Position numbers and translations under genes: made by a program
Assembly (NCBI RefSeq): GCF_050908235.1
Contig: NZ_CP194340.1
Direction: 5' to 3' (one strand)
DNA: 64,000 bases
Source of the DNA: Pseudoramibacter alactolyticus
Lineage (GTDB): Bacteria; Bacillota; Clostridia; Eubacteriales; Eubacteriaceae
Shown: one piece after another, positions 40,498 to 49,220 of the stretch
How the letters are laid out: every line of letters starts with the position of its first letter
How positions within the stretch are numbered: the first letter of the stretch is position 1
The notes under the pieces: model-generated
The model's input: only the letters and a program-made list of their open reading frames with translations
What the model was told of the DNA's origin: nothing
Databases searched by the model: none

Positions 40498-41799
40498 TTA
40501 TTTTTCGTTTCGCTTGTCGATAACACGAACAGCTTTGCCTTTGGAAGCTTCCATACTCAAAGGTTCCACCAGATGGATCACCGGGTGAATGCCCAAAACC
40601 GTGTGAAGCTGTGTCTTGACGGTGCCCAATAGTTGATCCAGCCGGGAAGCCGAATCCAACAAGGACGCATCTGTGACTTCAACATTAATGTCCATGCGAT
40701 CGAGATAGCCTTTTTTACTGATAGTAATTAAATAATTGCTGCCGATACCATCAATGGATAACAAAACTTCTTCGATTTGAGACGGGAAAACATTGACGCC
40801 GCTGATAATGAGCATGTCATCGGTTCGGCCGGCAATTTTCGACATCCGCATAGTGGTTCTGCCGCAGGTGCAAGGGGAGCTGTCCAGACTTGTGATGTCT
40901 TTTGTTCGATACCGCAAAACCGGTGTGGCTTCACGGAATAACGGTGTCACCACAAGCTCGCCTTGTTCGCCTTCAGGTAAAACTTCGCCGGTCGCGGGAT
41001 CAATGATTTCACAAATAAAATAGTCCTCGTTGATGTGCATTCCATGATAATGGAGGCATTCGCCGGCTACGCCGGGGCCGCCCAATTCGGACATGCCGTA
41101 ATTTTCTGTGGCCTGCATCCCCCAATTCTGATTCAATTTAGCGCGCATGGCTTCGGTTGACGGTTCACTGCCAAGCACCCCATAACGTACTTTTAAATCT
41201 GTTCGTGGATCAATCTCCATGGACTGCGCAACTTCAGAAAGGTGCAGGGCGTAGGAGGGGGTGGCAATCAACGCTGTCGTGCCCCAGTCTTTCATGATTT
41301 TGATTTGTTTTTTAGAGTTGCCGCTGGACATGGGAATCACACTGGCACCGATGGTCTCAAGTCCCTGATGCAATCCGAGAGCACCGGTAAAGAGACCGTA
41401 GCCAAATGCAATCTGGGCCGTATCATGATAAGTTACCCCGGCCATGGCAGCAATGCGGGCGATGCATTCTTTCCAAACCGCCATATCGTTTTGGGTATAA
41501 CCGACAACGGTGGGATTGCCTGTTGTTCCGGAAGAAGCGTGGTAACGAATGATTTCTTCTTTGGGAACGGCGAATAGATCGAAAGGATAGTGGTCTCTGA
41601 AATCATCCTTAGTCGTAAAAGGAATTTTTTTCAAATCATCTAACGTTTGGATATCATCCGGCGTAATATTTGCCTCATGAAACTTTTGCTGGTAAAAAGG
41701 AACGCGGTTATATGCGTAACGAATAGTTTTCTTGAGTTTTTCCAGCTGAATGAGCCGAAGCTCGGTTCGATCCAATGTTTCCGTTGTCGACCATATCAT
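40498..41799 (-). CDS. paaK: Phenylacetate-CoA ligase
   Basis: Adenylate-forming enzyme that activates phenylacetate or related aryl acids to CoA thioesters with ATP. The 433-residue protein has PFTTKDDFRDHYPF, the P-loop-like YHASSGTTGNPTVVGYT, ATENYGMSELGGPG, RYRTKD and the C-terminal GRTDDMLIISGVNVFPSQIEE. ATG 41799 follows GAGAGG; an upstream in-frame start at 41868 would overlap glnS. In fermenters it can recover CoA thioesters from Phe, Tyr or Trp breakdown. Confidence 0.92.
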   Translation of the reverse strand: MIWSTTETLDRTELRLIQLEKLKKTIRYAYNRVPFYQQKFHEANITPDDIQTLDDLKKIPFTTKDDFRDHYPFDLFAVPKEEIIRYHASSGTTGNPTVVGYTQNDMAVWKECIARIAAMAGVTYHDTAQIAFGYGLFTGALGLHQGLETIGASVIPMSSGNSKKQIKIMKDWGTTALIATPSYALHLSEVAQSMEIDPRTDLKVRYGVLGSEPSTEAMRAKLNQNWGMQATENYGMSELGGPGVAGECLHYHGMHINEDYFICEIIDPATGEVLPEGEQGELVVTPLFREATPVLRYRTKDITSLDSSPCTCGRTTMRMSKIAGRTDDMLIISGVNVFPSQIEEVLLSIDGIGSNYLITISKKGYLDRMDINVEVTDASLLDSASRLDQLLGTVKTQLHTVLGIHPVIHLVEPLSMEASKGKAVRVIDKRNEK

Positions 41800-41846
41800 G
41801 ATGAGTGCCTCTCTTTTCCTCTTCTTAATCCAAAAATAAAAGTCAA

Positions 41847-43526
41847 TTACTTTTTCGGGGGGCGCCAACCGCTTTTTAAGGGAACAATCTGATTAAACAC
41901 GGGTTTGCCAGGCTTTGAATATTTGGGATCAGCCGAAAAATAACCATTGCGCACGAATTGCATTTTATCGTAAGGTTCGGCTTTGATCACCTCAGGTTCC
42001 GCCATTGCCGTAATAATTTCAAGGGATTGCGGATCAATTTTTTCCATCAGGTTATCCAAGGTGTATTTACTATCATCTTTGAGCAATGTTTTGAGCATAT
42101 GTACTTCCACCGGCTGACACTGCGTCGCTGAAACCCAATGAATGGTTCCCTTGACTTTTCGCCCGGTAAAACCGGTTCCACATTTTGTTTCTGGATCATA
42201 GGTACATTTTAATTCAATCACATTGCCATTCTCATCTTCGATAAAATCGTTACATTTAACAAAGTAAGCACCGCGAAGCCGAACTTCATTCCCGGGGAAA
42301 AGTCTAAAATACTTTTTGACGGGTTCTTTCATAAAATCGGATTGTTCAACATACAATTCACGGGTAAAAGGCATTTGATGCGTTCCCATGGCTTCAACAT
42401 CCTGATTGGTTTCAATGTTCAGCCATTCAACTTTGTCTTCAGGCCAATTGGTGATGGTCACTTTTAGAGGATGGAGCACACAGTTGTAACGCGGCGCTTT
42501 TAATTTCAAATCGTTGCGGACAAAATGTTCCAGCATGGCCATGTCCACGGTGGAATTCGCCTTGGCCACACCGATTTCATCACAGAAATCCTGAATGGCT
42601 TCCGGCGTGTAGCCACGGCGCCGCAAACCGGCGATGGTTGTCATCCGCGGATCATCCCAGCCGTCAATCACGCCCTCGTCAACCAATTTTTTTATGTAGC
42701 GCTTGCCCATAATGGTTTTACTCAGGTTGAGTTTCGCGAATTCAATCTGACGCGGCGGTTCTCTTTGAAATTCGTCCAGATGTTCAATAAACCAGTTGTA
42801 AATTGGGCGATGGTCTTCAAATTCAAGAGTGCAGAGGGAATGGGTAATCCCTTCAATGGCATCCTCTACCGGATGGGCAAAGTCATACATGGGATAGACA
42901 TGCCATTCTTCGCCGGAATTAGGATGCACCATGTGACGCACTCGGTAAATAATCGGATCTCGCATGTTCATGTTGGGACTGGCCATATCAATTTTGGCTC
43001 GAAGCACCTGAGCGCCCTCTTCAACGTCTCCGCGGATCATCGCGTCGAATAAAGCCATGTTGGTTTCCGGTGCTCTATCTCTAAAAGGGCTGGGCTGACC
43101 GGCTTCTGTCAACGTGCCTCGAGTTTGACGAATCGTTTCCGAATCCTGATCGTCGACATAAGCCAAACCTTTGCGGATTAATTCCTTAGCCAATTCGACC
43201 ATTTTTTTAAAATATGAAGATGCAAAGAAAAGATTATCCCCCCATTCGATTCCGAGCCAGGTCAAATCTTCTTTGATGGATTCAACATATTCCATGTTTT
43301 CTTTTTCCGGGTTGGTGTCGTCAAAACGCAAGTTGAAAGTACCGCCGTATTGTTGAGCGATTTTATAATTTAACAGTGAAGATTTAGCATGACCAATGTG
43401 CAGATAACCATTGGGTTCAGGCGGAAAGCGCGTATGAACGCGATGATCAGTATAAACACCATTTTTAAGATCTTCATCGATATAGTTAATGATAAAGTTG
43501 CTTTTCTTTTCGTTGTTGTTTTCCAT
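41847..43526 (-). CDS. glnS: Glutaminyl-tRNA synthetase
   Basis: Charges tRNA-Gln directly with glutamine. The 559-residue class I enzyme has RFPPEPNGYLHIGHAKS (HIGH motif), the ATP-site LNLSKTIMGKRY (KMSKS-like) and the GlnRS C-terminal beta-barrel domains. CAGGAG precedes ATG 43526 at 6-nt spacing. Most Firmicutes form Gln-tRNA by the GatCAB amidation route, so a GlnRS marks a lineage that gained it. Convergent/divergent context: divergent from glmS. Confidence 0.95.
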   Translation of the reverse strand: MENNNEKKSNFIINYIDEDLKNGVYTDHRVHTRFPPEPNGYLHIGHAKSSLLNYKIAQQYGGTFNLRFDDTNPEKENMEYVESIKEDLTWLGIEWGDNLFFASSYFKKMVELAKELIRKGLAYVDDQDSETIRQTRGTLTEAGQPSPFRDRAPETNMALFDAMIRGDVEEGAQVLRAKIDMASPNMNMRDPIIYRVRHMVHPNSGEEWHVYPMYDFAHPVEDAIEGITHSLCTLEFEDHRPIYNWFIEHLDEFQREPPRQIEFAKLNLSKTIMGKRYIKKLVDEGVIDGWDDPRMTTIAGLRRRGYTPEAIQDFCDEIGVAKANSTVDMAMLEHFVRNDLKLKAPRYNCVLHPLKVTITNWPEDKVEWLNIETNQDVEAMGTHQMPFTRELYVEQSDFMKEPVKKYFRLFPGNEVRLRGAYFVKCNDFIEDENGNVIELKCTYDPETKCGTGFTGRKVKGTIHWVSATQCQPVEVHMLKTLLKDDSKYTLDNLMEKIDPQSLEIITAMAEPEVIKAEPYDKMQFVRNGYFSADPKYSKPGKPVFNQIVPLKSGWRPPKK

Positions 43527-43616
43527 TCATGACTCCTGTCGATTAATTTACTTTTAAAAAATATTTTATCATAAATTGAAGATGAAAAAAGTCCCAATGC
43601 TGTTTTATCCGCTTTA

Positions 43617-43645
43617 TTTGTGGTTTTTTCTGTTTGTGTTATAAT
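43617..43645 (+). promoter_or_regulatory. Promoter of glmS
   Basis: Weak -35 (TTTGTG, 43617-43622), 17-bp spacer, extended TG and consensus TATAAT (43640-43645), 66 bp before the ribozyme cleavage site. Confidence 0.6.
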
Positions 43646-43710
43646 ACAGCCATTATTGAGATGATGCGATAAATATTTGGATCCACAATCGTATTGACCG
43701 TCTCAATTTG

Positions 43711-43842
43711 AGCGCCAGAACTCATGCCGGATCCGCACTGAATGAGTTGACGAGGTCAGGGAGTATCGAAAGTTCGGCGGATGCCCTGGAATATCGATTT
43801 GAAAAAGGGGGAGTGATCCCCTTCACAAAGAAATCGAAATAA
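43711..43842 (+). ncRNA. glmS ribozyme: glmS ribozyme-riboswitch
   Basis: Self-cleaving RNA that uses glucosamine-6-phosphate as cofactor and lowers glmS mRNA. The core is clear: AGCGCCAGAACT at the cleavage site (A43711 | G43712), GAGTTGACGAGGT near 43743, TTCGGCGGATGCCCTGG near 43773, and a 3' GGGGGAGTGATCCCC hairpin. The first stem is closed by ACTCAT...ATGAGT. It ends about 20 bp before the glmS start codon. Boundaries at the 3' side are approximate. Confidence 0.95.
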
Positions 43843-43862
43843 TCATATAGCGAGGTGTTATT

Positions 43863-45686
43863 ATGTGTGGAATTGTTGGCTATATTGGCCATCAGCAGGC
43901 GCAAGATATTTTGATGAGTGGATTGGCAAAATTGGAGTATCGGGGTTATGACTCGGCGGGCATTGCGGTGGTCAACGATTCTCAAATTGCATTTAAAAAG
44001 AAAAAGGGACGTTTGGCCAATTTACAGGGGATCCTTGATGAGACACCATTGACAGGCACCGTCGGTATCGGACATACGCGTTGGGCGACACATGGGGAAC
44101 CGTCGGATATTAATGCCCATCCTCATTTGAGTCAGGATCAAAAGATTGCCGTTGTTCATAACGGCATCATCGAAAATTATATCGAATTAAAAGAAAAATT
44201 AATCCAGGCAGGCCATCGCTTCTTATCGGATACGGATACGGAAGTGGTTGTCCATTTGATTCGAGAGCTCTATGATGGCGATATCACTAACACGGTGATT
44301 CAAGCCAAAAGAAAATTGAAGGGTTCCTATTCTTTGGGCGTTTTATGTGCAGATGAGCCTGATAAATTAATTGCTGTTCGCAAGGACAGCCCTTTGATTG
44401 TGGGCCTCGGAAGCGGCGAGAATTTTATCGCTTCAGATATCCCGGCCATTTTGGATCAAACCCGGGATGTTTATCTGTTGGATAATGATGAAATTGCCGT
44501 TTTAACCTGTGACTCCGTTACCGTTTTGGATCGTTATGGCGAATCGGTCGGCAAACAGGTTTTTAAAGTGACCTGGGATCCCGGTGATGCCGAAAAAGGC
44601 GGCTACGACCATTTTATGGCAAAAGAAATCAACGAGCAGCCCAAGGCTTTAAAAGATACGCTGACCGGGCGTTGCTTTGCGGATCGAATTATTCTGGATG
44701 ATATCCATCTGACGGAATCCATGCTAAAAGAAATCGATCGTATTCAAATCGTTGCCTGCGGCACGGCCTATCATGCGGCTATGGCCGGGAAACACTACAT
44801 TGAAAAATTCGCCCGAATTCCGGTTGAAACGGAAACCGGCTCGGAATACCGTTATAAAAATCCGATTATTACCGATAAAACACTTTTAATTGTGATTTCT
44901 CAATCGGGTGAAACCGCCGACACCATGGCAGCCATTCGATTGGCTAAAGCTGCAAAGGCGAGAATCGTTGCCATTACGAATGTGATCGGCAGTTCCGTTG
45001 CCAGAGAGGCTGACGATGTGCTCTATACCAATGCCGGGCCGGAAATTGCGGTGGCTTCAACCAAGGCTTATGTTACACAAGTAGCGTGCATACTGCTTTT
45101 CGCTATGCACCTCGGAAGATTGACGCAGCAATTGGACGATGCTTATTTTGCAAAGCTGGCGAAAGATCTGCTGAACGTGCCGGATTTAGCGGCGGCTATT
45201 TTAAAAGCCCAACCAGCTTTAAAAAATCTGGCGCTTGAACATTTTAAAATGGAAGATGCTTACTTCATCGGCAGAGGTTTGGATTATGATACTTGTCTCG
45301 AAGGCAGTCTTAAAATGAAAGAAGTATCGTACATTCATTCAGAAGCCTATTCGGCCGGTGAATTGAAACATGGGCCGATCGCACTGATTGAAAATGGTTC
45401 GGTCGTGATCGCTGTTTGTACGCAAGACAACGTATTTGAAAAAATGTTGTCCAACATCAAAGAAGTAAAGGCCAGAGGCGCCCACGTTATTGCCATTGCC
45501 CAAGATAAACATCAAGAAATCAACTCGGAAGTTGACGAGGCTTTCTTCATCCCCGACGAATGCGAGGAACTGACGCCGATAACAGCTGTGATTTATCTGC
45601 AAATTTTAGCTTATTATTTGGCGGTCGCCCGGGGATGCGATGTTGATAAGCCCAAAAATCTCGCTAAAAGCGTCACCGTCGAATAA
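43863..45686 (+). CDS. glmS: Glutamine-fructose-6-phosphate aminotransferase (isomerising)
   Basis: Makes glucosamine-6-phosphate from fructose-6-phosphate and glutamine, the first step to UDP-GlcNAc and peptidoglycan. The 607-residue protein has the N-terminal nucleophile Cys2 (MCGIVGYIGH), the glutaminase motifs HTRWATHG and SDTDTEV, and two SIS domains with ACGTAYHAA, SQSGETADTM and STKAYVTQ, ending KSVTVE. GCGAGGTG precedes the ATG. Regulated by the ribozyme directly upstream. Confidence 0.97.
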   Translation: MCGIVGYIGHQQAQDILMSGLAKLEYRGYDSAGIAVVNDSQIAFKKKKGRLANLQGILDETPLTGTVGIGHTRWATHGEPSDINAHPHLSQDQKIAVVHNGIIENYIELKEKLIQAGHRFLSDTDTEVVVHLIRELYDGDITNTVIQAKRKLKGSYSLGVLCADEPDKLIAVRKDSPLIVGLGSGENFIASDIPAILDQTRDVYLLDNDEIAVLTCDSVTVLDRYGESVGKQVFKVTWDPGDAEKGGYDHFMAKEINEQPKALKDTLTGRCFADRIILDDIHLTESMLKEIDRIQIVACGTAYHAAMAGKHYIEKFARIPVETETGSEYRYKNPIITDKTLLIVISQSGETADTMAAIRLAKAAKARIVAITNVIGSSVAREADDVLYTNAGPEIAVASTKAYVTQVACILLFAMHLGRLTQQLDDAYFAKLAKDLLNVPDLAAAILKAQPALKNLALEHFKMEDAYFIGRGLDYDTCLEGSLKMKEVSYIHSEAYSAGELKHGPIALIENGSVVIAVCTQDNVFEKMLSNIKEVKARGAHVIAIAQDKHQEINSEVDEAFFIPDECEELTPITAVIYLQILAYYLAVARGCDVDKPKNLAKSVTVE

Positions 45687-45722
45687 AGAACTATCGAATT
45701 TGAATAAAAAATAATAGCCATT

Positions 45723-45768
45723 AAAAACAAACGTTTGGATCGTTTTTTTGATCCAAACGTTTGTTTTT
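45723..45768. terminator. Long bidirectional terminator between glmS and the recombinase
   Basis: A perfect 19-bp stem, AAAAACAAACGTTTGGATC (45723-45741) with GATCCAAACGTTTGTTTTT (45750-45768), and a loop made almost only of T. It serves glmS (+) and the recombinase (-). Confidence 0.85.
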
Positions 45769-45795
45769 GATCGTCTGCTAAAAAATTAAGAGAAT

Positions 45796-46821
45796 TTATT
45801 TTGGCGAAAACTCAGCCAGGGGATTTTTATACAGGGCGGCACGCACATCATCATCTTCAATATGTGTATATATTTCGGTCGTTGAGACATTTTCGTGCCC
45901 CAATACTTTTTGCAATGTTCGAATATCTACCTGCCCATATTTATACATGAGCGTGGCGGCCGTGTGTCGCAGTTTGTGAACGGTAATTTTGTTGGCATCT
46001 AATCCAGCCTTTAAAATATATTTGTGAACCATTCCTTCCACCATGCGATTGGAGATCCCCCTCCCGCGACTGCTTAAAAAAAGGTGATCATCTACTTTAA
46101 CGACCTTGTCACTCTGTGCTTCTATTCTTTCGATCTGTTGTTTGCGAATGGGATAGTAAGCTTCCAGTGCATTGACACAGGCATCGTTTAAAATCACATC
46201 CCGTTCTTTGTTGCCCTTGCCGACAATGTGCAGCGTTTCATCTTGAATGTCTTTTAGCCGGAGGTTGGTTAATTCTGATAAACGCATCCCGCAGTTTAAA
46301 AAAAGAGTGACAATAGCCAAATCTCTTTCTTTATTCCGACCGTCGATAGCATTAAGAAGACTCATGGCTTCGTCCAGTGTCAGATAAATGGGATCCCGCT
46401 GTTTAATTTTAGGGACCTCCAAATTTTGAGTTGGATCGCTCATATCCAATTGTAAAACGACGGTTAAATAATGATATAACGCACGAATGGCAGCCGTTTT
46501 TCTTTTTCGCGTTGTGTTGCCGTTGCCTCGTTGGACAGAAGCATAGCCTAAAAAGGCATAAATATCTGCCAGCTGTACCGCTGAGAGTAGGGAAAAATCG
46601 ATGGGGGAGATATCAATGGCTTCAAAAGGGCAGTCGCGATCGACCTGGCCGAATCGGCGCCGTAAAAATCTAAAAAATTGAATGAGATCATTTTGATAAG
46701 AACGGATTGTATTTAAGGAATAACCCTTGGCGGAAATTAAATAATCAGCCAAATCCGTTAAAATTGCATTTTGACGTTTGGACGGTATTTTGGGGGCATT
46801 TGTTTTATCTTCAGGCAACAA
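45796..46821 (-). CDS. Tyrosine recombinase (XerC/XerD-like)
   Basis: A 341-residue site-specific recombinase. An N-terminal SAM-like core-binding domain (about 15-130) is followed by the catalytic domain with Arg in NCGMRLSELTNLR, HKLRH, the HENVSTTEIYTH segment with the second His and the nucleophile Tyr. TTG 46821 is chosen because AAAGGAG lies 8 nt upstream; an upstream in-frame ATG at 46863 has no SD. It resembles Xer proteins more than phage integrases and has no excisionase or att repeats beside it, so chromosome dimer resolution is a plausible role. Confidence 0.85.
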   Translation of the reverse strand: MLPEDKTNAPKIPSKRQNAILTDLADYLISAKGYSLNTIRSYQNDLIQFFRFLRRRFGQVDRDCPFEAIDISPIDFSLLSAVQLADIYAFLGYASVQRGNGNTTRKRKTAAIRALYHYLTVVLQLDMSDPTQNLEVPKIKQRDPIYLTLDEAMSLLNAIDGRNKERDLAIVTLFLNCGMRLSELTNLRLKDIQDETLHIVGKGNKERDVILNDACVNALEAYYPIRKQQIERIEAQSDKVVKVDDHLFLSSRGRGISNRMVEGMVHKYILKAGLDANKITVHKLRHTAATLMYKYGQVDIRTLQKVLGHENVSTTEIYTHIEDDDVRAALYKNPLAEFSPK

Positions 46822-46975
46822 TTTGGCTTCTCCTTTGATATTTATATAATAGATTATACGCAATAACGGCTAAAAAACATCTGTTTTTTGCTTCTCTTAA
46901 ATAAAAACCATTCAAAAATAAAAACAACTTAATTCTCAAATACTCTAAAGATTTAGTCTTTATCATATGTTTTGA

Positions 46976-47043
46976 AAGGAGAGATCAGAATTATTCTTGC
47001 TATCATTTTTTATTTGATTAAATATTTCTGATCAGAAAATGAT
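46976..47043 (+). promoter_or_regulatory. htrA leader: SD, stem-loop and possible leader peptide
   Basis: AAGGAG at 46976-46981 is 62 nt from the htrA ATG, and no SD lies nearer. GATCAGAA (46983-46990) and TTCTGATC (47026-47033) form an 8-bp stem between them; folding would leave about 11 unpaired nt between SD and ATG. Alternatively the SD serves a 13-codon hydrophobic peptide from ATT 46990 to TGA 47029-47031. Confidence 0.45.
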
Positions 47044-48345
47044 ATGACCAATCCATATAATCATCATAATCTCAATGACGGTTTAACACCGTACGAAGAG
47101 ATTCATGAAAAGACCAATCCCGAAACACCATGGAACGCACAGAATCCAAAAAAAGGATTTCGGAAGCGATCCACGGCTTTACTCGTCGCGGGTTGTTTGG
47201 TCGTCGGCGGTTTGAGCGGCTTTGGCGGTTCTATTTTGGCCAATCGCATAACCGGCAAATCAACGACAATTATGTATAGAACAGTTGGCCACACCGAAAC
47301 AACCAGTACCAAATCTTCTTCTTCAAGAAATGGTACGTTGACGACAGAGCAAGTTGCGAAAGCGGCAACTTCAACCGTTGTTTCCATCACCACTGAATCC
47401 AAGGAAACATCTTCCGTTTATTCGGATTTAGTCACAAAGGGTGCTGGATCCGGCGTTATTTTAACAAAAGACGGCTATATCGTTACCTGTGCGCACGTTG
47501 TGGATAACGCGACCACCATCAAAGTGAAAACCTCTGATAACAAAGAATATACCGCCAAAGTAATTGGCAGCGATTCACAAACAGATATCGCGCTCATCAA
47601 AATATCGGCGTCAAATTTAACACCAGCTGTCATCGGTAAATCCAGTGAGCTGGATGCCGGCGAAACGGCCGTGGCCATTGGTAATCCGCTGGGTGAATTG
47701 AGCGGAACGGTCACAGAAGGCATTATTTCAGCCAAGGAACGTCAAATAACCATTTCGGGCCATAAAATGACTTTGATTCAAACTTCCGCTCAAGTGAATC
47801 CGGGCAATTCCGGCGGCGGCCTGTTTAATCAATATGGCGAATTGGTTGGTATTGTTGAATCAAAATCATCCGGCAGCGGCGTCGAAGGGCTTGGATTCGC
47901 CGTTCCTATAGATACCGCAGCCAAGGTGATCGAGTCGTTAAAAACCAATGGCTATGTTAAAGGTCGGCCGAGTTTAGGCGTTACAATTGTAGATGCAACC
48001 AGCGCTCAAAGCGCTATGCGATATGGTGCCGGTCAAACGGGCGTTGTGATCGCCAGCGTGACAAAAAATTCCGCAGCAGATCGGGCCGGGCTGCAATCCG
48101 GCGACGTTATTACGGCCGTTTCCGGGAAAAAGGTATCTGAGGCCGCTGACGTCACGGCCGCTGTCCAAAAAAAATCTGTTGGTGATAAAATCAAGATTAC
48201 CATTTCAAGGGACGGCTCTTCAAAAACGGTGATTGTTACTTTAAAAGAAGCAACGAAAAATAACAGTTCAATCAGCAACGCAAACGCATCAGACAACTCA
48301 AATGGCGGCAATGATAATGATGACGAAGGCGGCAGATTATTCTAA
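47044..48345 (+). CDS. htrA: HtrA/DegP-type membrane-anchored serine protease
   Basis: A 433-residue envelope quality-control protease. A cytoplasmic N-terminal tail (about 1-42), a transmembrane helix (about 43-65), a Ser-rich linker, the trypsin-like domain with His151 (TCAHVVD), Asp181 (SQTDIALI) and Ser256 (NPGNSGGG), a PDZ domain (about 305-400, RPSLGVTIV to TVIVTLKE) and an Asn/Asp-rich tail. ATG 47044 has no adjacent SD (see the leader). A strong terminator follows. Topology matches Firmicute HtrA. Confidence 0.93.
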   Translation: MTNPYNHHNLNDGLTPYEEIHEKTNPETPWNAQNPKKGFRKRSTALLVAGCLVVGGLSGFGGSILANRITGKSTTIMYRTVGHTETTSTKSSSSRNGTLTTEQVAKAATSTVVSITTESKETSSVYSDLVTKGAGSGVILTKDGYIVTCAHVVDNATTIKVKTSDNKEYTAKVIGSDSQTDIALIKISASNLTPAVIGKSSELDAGETAVAIGNPLGELSGTVTEGIISAKERQITISGHKMTLIQTSAQVNPGNSGGGLFNQYGELVGIVESKSSGSGVEGLGFAVPIDTAAKVIESLKTNGYVKGRPSLGVTIVDATSAQSAMRYGAGQTGVVIASVTKNSAADRAGLQSGDVITAVSGKKVSEAADVTAAVQKKSVGDKIKITISRDGSSKTVIVTLKEATKNNSSISNANASDNSNGGNDNDDEGGRLF

Positions 48346-48348
48346 GAC

Positions 48349-48388
48349 AAGAGCTCCCGACGGGTTTTGCCCGCTGGGAGCTCTTTTG
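48349..48388 (+). terminator. Terminator after htrA
   Basis: AAGAGCTCCC (48349-48358) and GGGAGCTCTT (48376-48385) with an inner CGGG/CCCG pair and a T-run. Confidence 0.85.
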
Positions 48389-48397
48389 CTAAAGACT

Positions 48398-48441
48398 GAG
48401 ATATTATCGCGTATAATTGGTGTTATACGCGATAATATCTC
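48398..48441. repeat. Perfect 19-bp inverted repeat with hexaloop
   Basis: GAGATATTATCGCGTATAA (48398-48416) and TTATACGCGATAATATCTC (48423-48441) around TTGGTG. It lies between convergent genes but has no T-run on either side, so it is not an ordinary terminator. Confidence 0.75.
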
Positions 48442-48473
48442 TCTTCCTCTTTTGCCGGAGTGACAGATTTTTA

Positions 48474-48947
48474 TCATTGACCAATGATACGCAGACAAGC
48501 TTGATACGCTTCGTCAAAGGTATCCCATTTGACAACATCTCCTTCCCGGACTTCCAAATCGCCCAAACGCGCATAAGAATGTGTCCCATCATTAAATGAT
48601 TTAATGACAATATCGTCCTCGGTAAAATGCGGGAATTCTAAAAACTTGCGATATAAAAAATTATCTGCCACATGTTCATCGGTTGACCAATTGCCATCGG
48701 CGTCGTAATAAATATTTTTCTGGCTCGTAATCGCGACGAATTGTCGATCTAAATCTTCATCGCTTGTATGATGACTGGCATGTTCAAGATCGAGATTTTT
48801 AATGCGGTTGCTGATGTCATCCTTAAGGCCGGTGCCGGCCAAACGAATCGCTTGATGATAAGCAACGAGCTGTTGGAGATTGCGGATCTTCAATAACCAT
48901 CTTTGTTCAGATGTCCCTTTATCAACCAATACAAATAACCAATTCAT
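48474..48947 (-). CDS. Hypothetical protein, 157 residues
   Basis: I do not recognise this family. The protein is soluble, acidic and His/Asp-rich in the middle (LEHASHHTSDEDLDRQF), without signal or membrane segments. The N-terminal NWLFVLVDKGTSEQRWLL looks like a beta strand/turn, the rest mixed alpha/beta. GATAGGAG-type SD precedes ATG 48947, and the codon use looks like its neighbours, so it is probably real. Confidence 0.65.
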   Translation of the reverse strand: MNWLFVLVDKGTSEQRWLLKIRNLQQLVAYHQAIRLAGTGLKDDISNRIKNLDLEHASHHTSDEDLDRQFVAITSQKNIYYDADGNWSTDEHVADNFLYRKFLEFPHFTEDDIVIKSFNDGTHSYARLGDLEVREGDVVKWDTFDEAYQACLRIIGQ

Positions 48948-49192
48948 TTCCTTCTCCTATCTTATTAAAAAATTTCTTTAAATTCGGTGCATTTCGAATT
49001 GAAATTTATCTATTTTTCGTATAAATATATCTTTACGTTTTAAATCCCAATAATTTTTAAATCATTCAAATCATTCACTTGAATTGCCATAAGGAGTTTA
49101 TGCCGTGAAAGATCAATTAGATCATATATAGATTTTTATTTTATCACAGATTTAATCATTGATATAGCGATTGCTTTTATGCTTTAAATATA

Positions 49193-49217
49193 AAAAAGCA
49201 GCGATGAGCTGCTTTTT
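49193..49217 (-). terminator. Terminator after zapA
   Basis: AAAAAGCAGC (49193-49202), GATGA, GCTGCTTTTT (49208-49217); on the minus strand it directly follows the zapA stop. The 48948-49192 interval upstream holds no visible gene. Confidence 0.8.
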
Positions 49218-49220
49218 GCA

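Noticed and set aside
45796..46821. Tyrosine recombinase as the integrase of a prophage or integrative element
   Set aside because: No att repeats, excisionase, tRNA target or phage genes flank it, and the protein is Xer-like; treated as a chromosomal recombinase.
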